From contig JAUTXP010000033.1 in NCBI GenBank assembly GCA_030837965.1, positions 1-36,249 on the forward strand: 36,249 bases of DNA. The letters are read 5' to 3'. The first letter of the stretch is position 1; the number at the start of each line of letters is the position of its first letter. Below, one piece after another: positions 17,722 to 26,364 of the stretch. The stretch is from Acidimicrobiaceae bacterium. Lineage in GTDB: Bacteria; Actinomycetota; Acidimicrobiia; Acidimicrobiales; JAUTXP01. The notes below the pieces were generated by a model. It ran no database searches, was not told where the DNA came from, and was given only the letters and a program-made list of their open reading frames with translations. The translations under genes were made by a program, and so were the position numbers.

Positions 17722-18351
17722 CTACTGGGCGCGGAGGCGGGACAGTTGGCGGGCGACCTCACTCTGCGGGGCGGCCGCCGCGCTGCCCGTCGTCGGGGCG
17801 TCGCTGTCGGCAACGGGCTGGACGACGGCGAGCTGGGCGTCGACCACGGCTTTGACGGCCTTGCAGGCGTCGAACTCGGCCAGGCCCAATCGGTCGGCCA
17901 CCAGCTTGACCGGACCACCCGCGCCGATAGCGGCCACGATGCGCCAGTCGTCGGCCGAGATGTGCAGGACGGGTTCGCCGCCCGCCTCCGGGTCGAGGCT
18001 GACGATGGACGACAGGCTGGGCACGACGCGCTCGATGTCACGCCACTCGGCCAACCTGCTGCGGGCCGCAGCCAGCACGTCGGACACGTCCTGGGGAGCC
18101 ATGAGGTCGGCCGGGGCCGAGCCTGACTCGAAGCTGAACTTGCCGTCCGGCAGCCGGAGCAGCTCGAACACGACGTCATGGGCCTCGGTGTGGCCGGCCA
18201 TCTCGGCGCCCACCACGTGGCCCGCGTCGACCCAGACCCGTCCGCTGCGCCGGGGCGCCTCGACGGCCAGGACGCCGGTCTTTTTGGTGGTGCCGAGCAG
18301 GACGAGGACATCGTCCACCTGGAACTCGGCGAGGGTGCCCAGCAGGGCCAT
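17722..18351 (-). CDS. DUF4388 (PATAN-type) domain protein
   Basis: Cytoplasmic, 209 residues. The N-terminus MALLGTLAEFQVDDVLVLLGTTKKTGVLAVEAPRR is the typical DUF4388 opening. The family is a helix-strand module frequent in response regulators and signalling proteins. A later segment (VFELLRLPDGKFSFESG) completes it. The C-terminal half contains a winged-helix-like piece (ADDWRIVAAIGAGGPVKLVADRLGLAEFDACKAVKAVV) ending in a Ser/Ala linker. Start ATG 18351 is chosen because GGAGG lies seven bases upstream on the minus strand. It is upstream of the sigma-factor gene and downstream of a nested palindrome, which could regulate it. The signal it senses is unknown. Confidence 0.82.
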   Translation of the reverse strand: MALLGTLAEFQVDDVLVLLGTTKKTGVLAVEAPRRSGRVWVDAGHVVGAEMAGHTEAHDVVFELLRLPDGKFSFESGSAPADLMAPQDVSDVLAAARSRLAEWRDIERVVPSLSSIVSLDPEAGGEPVLHISADDWRIVAAIGAGGPVKLVADRLGLAEFDACKAVKAVVDAQLAVVQPVADSDAPTTGSAAAAPQSEVARQLSRLRAQ

Positions 18352-18411
18352 GGCGCTACCTCCGTGTGCTCCTCGACTCCATCGGCCGCCGGCTGGCACC
18401 CATTGAGCACT

Positions 18412-18452
18412 CTTGTCGCGCTCAGTGCCGATATCGGCATTAATCGCGACAA
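18412..18452. promoter_or_regulatory. Nested palindrome, candidate operator
   Basis: Outer arms CTTGTCGCG (18412-18420) and CGCGACAAG (18444-18452) are perfect inverted repeats. Inside them is a perfect 14-bp palindrome, TGCCGATATCGGCA (18426-18439), with 5 bases on one side (CTCAG) and 4 on the other (TTAA, or TTAAT if the outer arm is shortened). It lies 61 bases upstream of the DUF4388 start and 12 bases downstream of the HTH gene's stop. It may be an operator for the HTH protein next door, or a terminator-like hairpin for it. Confidence 0.65.
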
Positions 18453-18463
18453 GACGGGCTTGG

Positions 18464-18685
18464 TCAGTCAGATGCCTCGGGGTGCGGGCGATTGCCGTGG
18501 GGCAGGCCGGCGCGGGGCGGGGGCAACAGGCCCAGGGCTCGGGCCCTGCGCACCCAGCGGGCGGCTGTTGTATAGGGCACGTCGAAGGCCTCCGCCACCG
18601 ACTGGGTGGGCGGGTCCTGCGCGTCGATGGCCTCGTCGTAGACCTCGGCGACTTGGCGATAGTGCTCTGGGGTATGTCCGCGCAT
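18464..18685 (-). CDS. Small helix-turn-helix DNA-binding protein
   Basis: A 73-residue protein, MRGHTPEHYRQVAEVYDEAI then SVAEAFDVPYTTAARWVRRARALGLL. The latter is a clean HTH in which the recognition helix is TTAARWVRRAR. The form is known to me from actinobacterial small regulators with a conserved HYRxVAxVY lead, but no named family is certain. The tail (PPPRAGLPHGNRPHPEASD) is low-complexity. Start ATG 18685 is preferred, and ATG 18712 would add nine residues. Neither has a strong ribosome site. It is divergent from the Ig-repeat gene (115 bases) and lies upstream of the nested palindrome and DUF4388. Confidence 0.7.
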   Translation of the reverse strand: MRGHTPEHYRQVAEVYDEAIDAQDPPTQSVAEAFDVPYTTAARWVRRARALGLLPPPRAGLPHGNRPHPEASD

Positions 18686-18799
18686 CGTGCCGACGTGCGA
18701 TCCTAGGACCATCGTCTCAAGAAGGTCCTGTCCCCTGCCGATGGCTGGGGAAGGAGGGGGTCCGCCCGCCAAGTCGGCGCGCGCTCCCGCAGACGGCGG

Positions 18800-21273
18800 A
18801 TGAGGCAGGCCATGCGCGCAAGCCGGATCACAACTCGGCTTCTCGTCGGTGGTGGTGCAGCCGCGTTCGTACTGCTGGCCGGGGCGTCTGCCGCCGGCGC
18901 GGCCAACCCGCCCGGCCTGCGTCCGGTGATCTCGGCCTCGCCCACCTCGCCCGGCACCGACCCCAGCCCGACGTGGTCGTTCAGCGACCCCAAGGGCGAC
19001 CCCACCACCTGCTCGCTGGTGCTGGGCGCCACCACCGTGTTCGGCCCCACGGCCTGCACCGGCTCGGTGACCTACGACCTCACCGGCCACAACTACGGGA
19101 CCTACACCTTCACCGTCGACAACGGCAAGGCGTCGGCCACCGACACCTACTCGTTCGCACCCACCGCCCCGACCATCACCACGTCGGCGCCGTCCCCCGA
19201 CAACGACACCACCCCAACGTGGTCGTTCACCCTTCCGAGCGGCACCACGGGCCGGTGCACGCTGACCTCGGGCGGCGCCACGGTGGCGGGCCCGGCCACC
19301 TGCTCGGGCAGTCAGACCTACACCCTCGCCGCGGACGGGACCTACACCTTCAGCGTGGTGGCCACCGGCGACGGCGTCGACAGTGCCGCCACCACCAGGA
19401 CCTACACCCTCGACACCACGGCCCCGCCTGCTCCGGCCATCACCGCGGCCCCGGCCGCAGTGAGCAACGACGACACGCCGACGTGGACGTATACCGTCGG
19501 CACGGGTACGGCCGTGACCCGGTGCGCGGTCACCAGTGGCGGCTCGACCATCTTTGCCGCGGCCCCCTGCACCAGCCCCAAGACGTTCGACCTCACGACC
19601 CAGCCGGACGGGACCTATACCTTCACGGTCACGGCCTTCGACGGCGTCGGCAACGCCAGCCCCTCGGCCAGCGACACCTACGTCCTCCAGCGCATCACCC
19701 CGCCCGCGGCCCCGGTCATCACCGCGTCCCCGGCCTCCCCGGACAACGACAACACGCCGACGTGGTCGTTCACCCTGCCCGCGGGCACCACCGGCGAGTG
19801 CCTCCTGCTCCAGGGCTCGACCGTGGTCAGCGGACCGGTGGCCTGCTCGGCCAGCCAGACCTTCACCATCGCGGCCGACGGCAACTACCTCTTCCGAGTC
19901 TCGGCCATCGACACGACCACCAACGCCCGCAGCCTCCCCACGACGAGCACCGCTTATACCCTTGATCGGGTGGCCCCTGCGGCTTCGACATTCTCGGGCG
20001 CGCCCGCCACGCCGGGCAAGGTGCTGACCCCCAAGTGGACGTTCACCACGCCGGCCGGCGCGGCCACCCTGGAGTGCACGCTCAAGCGGGGCACGACGGT
20101 GATCTCGGCCCCGGCCCCCTGTGCCGGCACCTTCCAGCCCAACCTGGCGGGCAAGCCGGACGGGACCTACACCCTGACGGTGGTGGCCATCGACGCGGCA
20201 GGCAACCGCAGCCTCGGCCTGACCGGCACCTATACCCTCGACACGGTCCCGCCCGCGGCGCCCAGGATCACCAACGGGCCCAGCGGCCTGACCACCACCA
20301 GCTCCCCGGCGTGGACCTTCACCACCGATCCGGCCACCACCGCCACCTGCAAGCTGGAGCAGGGCCGCACCGTGATCTCGGCGGCCAAGCCGTGCAGCGG
20401 TTCCACCTCCTACGACCTCACCGGCCGCGTGGACGGGACCTATACCTTCACCGTCGTGTCCACGGACACCGCAGGCAACGTGGGCCCGTCGACCGTGGTC
20501 AACATCACCGTGGACCGCACCGCGCCGGGCAAGCCCACCATCACGAGCGGGCCTGCCAGCACGTCGAACGACACCACGCCCACGTGGACCTTCACTCCGG
20601 CCGCAGGCACCACCCTGCTCCGGTGCACCGTTTCGCAGGGGGCCACGGTGGTGGTCGCGCCCACGCCGTGCACGTCGCCTGCCACCTTTGACCTGAACGC
20701 CTTCCCCGACGGCACTTATACCTTCGGCGTGGTGGCCTACGACGCGGCGGCCAACGCCAGCCCGGCCGCCACCAGCATCTACACCCTGCGGACCACCCGG
20801 GTCCTGCCGCCTCCTCCGCCGCCCCCCACGCCCACGCCCACCCCGACGCCCAATCCCCGGCCCACGCCCTCGCCTGCGGCGGTCACCGTCACGCCCACCC
20901 CTGTGCCCGCGGCTGTCTCCACTCTGCCTCCACCGAGCCTGGGCCCGGGCGAGCCGGGCAGACCCAACCGCATCGTGGCCGCGCCCAAGCCGGTTCGTCC
21001 CGCCATCAAGCTGCCGGACGGCGAGCCGGGCTTGACCACCCCCACCACCGAGGCGCCCCTTCCGCCGCCCGCAGGGATCGTGGAGGCCGCGGGCCGGGTG
21101 GTGACCGAGGCCTCGCGAGGCGCGGCCTTCCCCTTGCTGCTCGTCGCCCTGGTCATCCTCTTCCTCGCCATCCAGGACCAGATCGACCGTCGTGACCCCA
21201 AGCTGTCAGATGCCCCCGTCCACGCCGGGGAAGAGCTTGAGTTCGGCCCCCCTCCGAGCCGAAGGGGTACCTG

Positions 21274-21274
<1 letters not shown>
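18800..21274 (+). CDS. Secreted Ig-like repeat protein with C-terminal membrane anchor
   Basis: An 824-residue surface protein. A signal peptide (LLVGGGAAAFVLLAGASAAGA) is followed by seven Ig-like repeats of about 90 residues (from about residue 36 to 665), each with the core TPTWSFT..., a pair of cysteines about 15 residues apart (for example RCTLTSGGATVAGPATC), and an ending DGTYTFTVVAxDxxGN. A Pro/Thr-rich stalk comes next, then one membrane helix (AAFPLLLVALVILFLAIQ) and a charged tail. It is probably an adhesin or cell-wall-spanning protein. It might start at ATG 18812 instead of 18800. The stop overlaps the next start (TGATG), so the diguanylate cyclase is coupled to it. No enzyme domain is seen. 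Confidence 0.85.
18907..20799 (+). repeat. Seven tandem Ig-like repeats (about 270 bases each)
   Basis: Inside the Ig-repeat gene the seven units share short near-identical DNA phrases such as GACGGGACCTACACCTT (also GGACCTATACCTT), at about 19096, 19335, 19608, 20159 and 20431. Protein-level similarity is higher than DNA-level over the rest, so the repeats are old but may still recombine. Confidence 0.75.
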
Positions 21275-22866
<1,592 letters not shown>

Positions 22867-22895
22867 TTCACAGGCTGCGCCGATGCGCGCGCCTG

Positions 22896-23858
22896 TCAGT
22901 CGAACAAGGGCGCCAGCCGGGCCTTGGTCGCAGGCTGGTCCAGCCGACGGCGGGTCGACTCCCGCATGTGCAAGGCCACCGCGGCCCGTCGGCCCGCGTC
23001 CATGGCGTTGACCCCCATCACCCGTTGGTCCTCGACCGTGGGCTGAAAGGCGATGACGGGGGTGCCCCGAGCCCTGACCCTGGCCGCCTCGGCGTCGAGC
23101 ATGGCCCGGCAGAACCGGCGCAACGGGGCGTCCAGGGTCAAGCGCAGCCCCCGCCCGGCGGCCGACATGGGCGAACTGACCACCACCAGGTCCAGGCCCA
23201 TCCCCGACAGCAGGTCCAGGTTGGTGGGCGAGTGCACGCCGCCGTCCACATATCGGGCTCCGCCAATGCGTACCGGCTCGAAGAAGCTGGGGATGGCGCA
23301 GGACGCGGCCACGGCCAGCCCGAGCGGGGCGGCAGGCGAGGAGTCCCTGCGGAACACGACCCGCCGCCCGGTGGAGAGCCGCACCGTGCAGATGCGCAGG
23401 TCGGCGTCGGGCCAGTCCTCGCCCGCCATGGCCCCGACCATGGCGCTGATGACGTCGGTGGCGACGGTGCCTGCGGGCAGCAGGGCCGCGGCCAACGAGC
23501 CCGGCCGCACAGCCCACGGCCGGGCCGCGGCCTGAGCCAGGGCAACCGGGGCGGACAGGGCGCGGGGCATGCGGCGCAGGCTGGGCCGGTCTATCCGCGG
23601 CGGCTGGACGGCGGCCATGGGCCCCAGCAGGGCGGCCCCCTCAGCCGTCAGGTCGTCGCCCACGGCCCGGTTGAACAGGTCAGCCGCGGGCAGCCCGGCC
23701 CGCAGCACCGCCCCGCTGATCGACCCGGCCGACGTGCCCACAACGACCTCGGCCGTGCGAGGGTCCCATCCCTGTTCGGCCAGGGCGGCCAGCACGCCCG
23801 CATGAAAGGCCCCGCCCGATGCGCCGCCTGCCCCCAGCACCAGCCCGATGCGCGCCAT
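22896..23858 (-). CDS. Patatin-like phospholipase family protein
   Basis: Ser-Asp lipid acyl hydrolase of the patatin/RssA type, about 320 residues. It has the oxyanion motif LVLGAGGASGGAFHAGVL at the start, the nucleophile motif GTSAG, and the Asp of the dyad in YVDGGVHSPTNLDLL. The C-terminus MRESTRRRLDQPATKARLAPLFD is hydrophilic. No signal peptide is seen, so it is cytoplasmic or membrane-associated. ATG 23858 is chosen because it begins right before the oxyanion motif and has a G-rich ribosome site. An upstream in-frame ATG would add 44 unlikely residues. It follows the desaturase by 40 bases, so the two may be one unit in lipid remodelling. Confidence 0.9.
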   Translation of the reverse strand: MARIGLVLGAGGASGGAFHAGVLAALAEQGWDPRTAEVVVGTSAGSISGAVLRAGLPAADLFNRAVGDDLTAEGAALLGPMAAVQPPRIDRPSLRRMPRALSAPVALAQAAARPWAVRPGSLAAALLPAGTVATDVISAMVGAMAGEDWPDADLRICTVRLSTGRRVVFRRDSSPAAPLGLAVAASCAIPSFFEPVRIGGARYVDGGVHSPTNLDLLSGMGLDLVVVSSPMSAAGRGLRLTLDAPLRRFCRAMLDAEAARVRARGTPVIAFQPTVEDQRVMGVNAMDAGRRAAVALHMRESTRRRLDQPATKARLAPLFD

Positions 23859-23898
23859 GGCCCCCCACTCTGTCGCGTTCTGGCCTTTCGTGTTCCGG

Positions 23899-24903
23899 TC
23901 AGCCCGCCTTGACCCGTTCGCGAGACGCCCGGGACACGGCCGCAGCCCGGTGCTCGGTCTGAGCCAGCAGTTCGAGCAGCTCAGCCACACGCGGGTCCGG
24001 GTCGTTGGGCACCGCGGCCTGGGCCCGGCGCAGATAGAGCTTGAACCGGCCCAGGTCGATGTGGCCGCTGCGAATGCGTCGGGCCAGCTTGGCCGTGGCC
24101 GGGGGCTCGCGCAGGTCGCGCGCGATCCGCAGCGCCTTCAGGGCACGCAGGCCGAGGTAGGTCATGTCCAGCTCCCACCAGTAGAAGCCCTGGCGGGCCG
24201 AGGCCGGGTAGTGGTGGTGGTTGTTGTGCCAGCCCTCGCCCATGGTCAGCAGGGCCACGGTGACCGAGTTGCGGCTGGTGTCGCCCGTGCCGTAGCGGCG
24301 CTTGCCCCACACGTGGGCCACCGAGTTGACGGTGAAGGTCGCATGCCAGAGCAGCACGGTGGAGGCGAAGAAGCCCACGATCAGCCCGCTCCACCCGGCG
24401 ACCAGGAAGCTGAAGACGCCGAGAGCCCAGGGGCCGACCCAGTCGTGCTTGTTCATCCAGCGCAGCTCGGGGTACTTGGCGAAGTCCTCGATGGCGTCGA
24501 AGTCGGTGGCGTTGTAGCGGCTCGACAGGATCCACCCGATGTGGGCCCACCAGAACCCCTTCTGGGGCGAGTGCGGGTCGCGGGGCGAATCGGCGTAACG
24601 GTGGTGGTCGCGGTGGTTGGCCGCCCACCAGAGCGGGCCCTTCTGGGCCGCGGTCAGGCCCACGAAGGCGAGGATGGCCTGGGGCACCCGGCCCAGTCGA
24701 TAGCTGCGGTGGGCGAAGTACCGGTGGTAGCCCGCGGTGATGGCGAACATGCGCACCAGATACAGGACGACGCCCAGCACGACGGCCTTGGCGGTCACCC
24801 CCGTGACGAAGGCCAGCAGTGGCAGGAACTGCACGGCCAGGAACGGGAACGAGCCCTTCCAGTCGATGCGCTCGTCGGCGCTTCTGAACTGCGGCAATCG
24901 CAT
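23899..24903 (-). CDS. Acyl-CoA / fatty-acid desaturase (delta-9 type)
   Basis: Membrane di-iron desaturase that inserts a cis double bond into acyl chains. All three histidine boxes are intact: HRYFAH, then HRDHH, then HNNHH (in EGWHNNHHHYPA). Hydrophobic pairs lie between (FLAVQFLPLLAFVTGVTAKAVVLGVVLYLV, and LGVFSFLVAGWSGLIVGFFASTVLLW). The frame is 334 residues with a soluble C-terminal extension (RIRSGHIDLGRFKLYLRRAQ to ERVKAG). ATG 24903 is the natural start. A TetR-type inverted repeat lies about 20 bases upstream, so it is likely repressed by a TetR-family protein sensing acyl-CoA, as in mycobacterial DesA3 control. Probably cotranscribed with the patatin-like gene. Confidence 0.93.
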   Translation of the reverse strand: MRLPQFRSADERIDWKGSFPFLAVQFLPLLAFVTGVTAKAVVLGVVLYLVRMFAITAGYHRYFAHRSYRLGRVPQAILAFVGLTAAQKGPLWWAANHRDHHRYADSPRDPHSPQKGFWWAHIGWILSSRYNATDFDAIEDFAKYPELRWMNKHDWVGPWALGVFSFLVAGWSGLIVGFFASTVLLWHATFTVNSVAHVWGKRRYGTGDTSRNSVTVALLTMGEGWHNNHHHYPASARQGFYWWELDMTYLGLRALKALRIARDLREPPATAKLARRIRSGHIDLGRFKLYLRRAQAAVPNDPDPRVAELLELLAQTEHRAAAVSRASRERVKAG

Positions 24904-24922
24904 TCGGGACGGCCTTTCGATC

Positions 24923-24944
24923 GCCTACCTACTGGTCGGTAGGC
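24923..24944 (-). promoter_or_regulatory. TetR-type operator upstream of the desaturase
   Basis: GCCTACC (24923-24929), an 8-base spacer, and GGTAGGC (24938-24944) form a perfect 7-bp inverted repeat. The inner part CTACTGGTCGGTAG is also nearly palindromic. Size and sequence match TetR-family operators. It lies 20 bases before the desaturase start, in position to overlap the promoter. No tetR gene is in the window. Confidence 0.6.
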
Positions 24945-25002
24945 AGCGTACCCGGGGCGTTGGGCACCGTCGAACAGCCTCCCGCACCTCCGGCACCTCG
25001 GA

Positions 25003-25047
25003 CTGGAGGACATAGGTACCCAGGAGGTGTGCCTATGTCCTCCAGAC
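25003..25047. repeat. GGACATAGGTACC hairpin repeat, copy 2
   Basis: CTGGAGGACATAGG (25003-25016) pairs perfectly with CCTATGTCCTCCAG (25032-25045), a 14-bp stem. It shares the arms, inner GTACCC and trailing CCAGAC with copy 1 at 3966. It lies in the leader of the isocitrate-lyase-family gene and upstream of the divergent desaturase, where a terminator role is unlikely. Confidence 0.75.
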
Positions 25048-25082
25048 GGGCAGAGGGGCGCCGTTCGCGCCACGATGCGGGG

Positions 25083-25868
25083 ATGAGCGCGCCTGGCCTC
25101 GACCACTCCGAACCGTCCGGCCTGGCCCAGCGACTGCGGGCCCTGCACGGCGCCGACCAGCCCTGGCCGCTGGTGTTGGCCAACGTCTGGGACCCGGGCA
25201 CGGCCAAGCTGGTGGCCGCGGCCGGGTTCAGCGCGGTGGCCACGTCCAGCGCCGCGGTGGCGTTGTCCAACGGCTTTGCCGACCACGAGCAGATGCCCGC
25301 CGACGTGGCCTTCGCCGCGGTGGCCGCCATTGTGCGAGCCGTCCCCGACCTGCCGGTCACGGCCGACATGGAGTCGGGCTACGGCCTGGCCCCCGACGAG
25401 TTCGCCCGACGGCTGGTCGAGTCGGGCGCGGTGGGCTGCAACTACGAGGACACGGACCACGCCCGGCCCGGAGCGTTGCGGCCGGCCGACGAGCAGGCGA
25501 CGCGCATCGCCGGCATTCGGGCCGAGGCCGACCGGCTGGGTGTGAGCGTGGTCATCAACGCACGGGTGGACCCGTTCCTGCTGCGGCTGGGATCGGCCAA
25601 CGAGCAGTTGGCGGAGGCCATTCGGCGGGGCCGCATGTACCTCGACGCGGGCGCCGACTGCATCTACCCGATCGTCCTGTCCGACGAGGCGGCCATCGCG
25701 ACCATGGTGAGGGAGACGCCCGGGCCGGTGAACATCCTGGCCCAGCCCACGGCGCCGTCGGTGACCCGACTGGCCCAGTTGGGGGTGCGCCGGGTGAGCG
25801 CGGGCGGCGGCCTCTACCGCGACGCCATCCAGGCCTTCCGGGCGGGCGCCTCCGCCCTCCAGTCCTGA
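25083..25868 (+). CDS. Isocitrate lyase / PEP mutase family protein
   Basis: TIM-barrel enzyme of the phosphonopyruvate hydrolase/methylisocitrate lyase-like group, about 261 residues, smaller than true isocitrate lyase. It has the opening LANVWDPGTAKLVAAAGF, the acidic metal site TADMESGYG, GCNYEDTD and VVINARVDPFL, and a late NILAQPTAPSVTRLAQLGVRRVSAGGG. The KKCGH catalytic loop of isocitrate lyase is absent, as in this subgroup, whose members cleave or hydrolyse 2-oxo acids. Exact substrate unknown. The frame extends upstream, but ATG 25083 is chosen, as it starts at the usual family N-terminus. It stands alone. Its leader carries hairpin repeat copy 2. Confidence 0.88.
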   Translation: MSAPGLDHSEPSGLAQRLRALHGADQPWPLVLANVWDPGTAKLVAAAGFSAVATSSAAVALSNGFADHEQMPADVAFAAVAAIVRAVPDLPVTADMESGYGLAPDEFARRLVESGAVGCNYEDTDHARPGALRPADEQATRIAGIRAEADRLGVSVVINARVDPFLLRLGSANEQLAEAIRRGRMYLDAGADCIYPIVLSDEAAIATMVRETPGPVNILAQPTAPSVTRLAQLGVRRVSAGGGLYRDAIQAFRAGASALQS

Positions 25869-25870
25869 CT

Positions 25871-25885
25871 GCCTGGTCGCCAGGC
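25871..25885 (+). terminator. Short hairpin after the isocitrate-lyase-family gene
   Basis: GCCTGG and CCAGGC form a 6-bp stem with a 3-base loop, two bases after the stop codon. It is GC-rich but has no T-run. A weak terminator or chance. It also lies about 30 bases before vsr. Confidence 0.35.
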
Positions 25886-25916
25886 GGCCCCGGCCCTGTC
25901 ACCGTACGATCCGGCC

Positions 25917-26354
25917 GTGGAGTGGGAGCGGCCGGAGGGGTCGTGGGCCTCGTCGGCGGGTGTTCGCCGATCGATGCAGGGCAACAGAGGCAGGGACACG
26001 CAGCCCGAGATGGCGCTGCGACGGGCCCTGTTCGCCCGGGGCCTGCGCTACCGCGTCGACGCCCGACCGCTGAAGGGCTTGCGGCGCAAGGCCGACGTGA
26101 TCTTCCCCCGCCAACGGGTGTGCGTGTTCGTGGACGGCTGCTTTTGGCACTCCTGCCCGTCACATGCCACCACGCCTTCGACCAACCGGGACTACTGGTC
26201 GGCCAAGATCGAGAACAACGTGCGCCGGGACAGGGAGACCGACGAGAAGCTGGCCGCCGAGGGCTGGACCGTCCTGCGGTTCTGGGAGCACGACGACGCC
26301 CACGCGGCCGCCGTCGCGGTGGAGGCCGCGGTCAGGGGCTCCGGCCCGACCTGA
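25917..26354 (+). CDS. vsr: Very short patch repair endonuclease Vsr
   Basis: Nicks DNA beside T:G mismatches that arise when a 5-methylcytosine made by a Dcm-type enzyme deaminates. The protein (145 residues) has RDTQPEMALRRALFARGLRYRV, then LRRKADVIFPRQRVCVFVDGCFWHSCPSH with the catalytic Asp in RKADVIF and the zinc-site Cys/His, then DYWSAKIENNVRRDRETD and GWTVLRFWEHD. These are the standard Vsr motifs. GTG 25917 is the first start, and the N-terminal SSAGVRRSMQGNRGRDT fits the family, where the first residues vary. It is convergent with dcm (10 bases between stops), so each gene has its own promoter. The methylase partner is therefore next door, as expected. Confidence 0.95.
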   Translation: MEWERPEGSWASSAGVRRSMQGNRGRDTQPEMALRRALFARGLRYRVDARPLKGLRRKADVIFPRQRVCVFVDGCFWHSCPSHATTPSTNRDYWSAKIENNVRRDRETDEKLAAEGWTVLRFWEHDDAHAAAVAVEAAVRGSGPT

Positions 26355-26364
26355 CCCCGACGCC

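Noticed and set aside
18686-19090. N-terminal extension of the small HTH protein to about 208 residues
   Set aside because: The added part is Gly/Arg/Ala-rich low complexity and lies antisense to the Ig-repeat gene's start.
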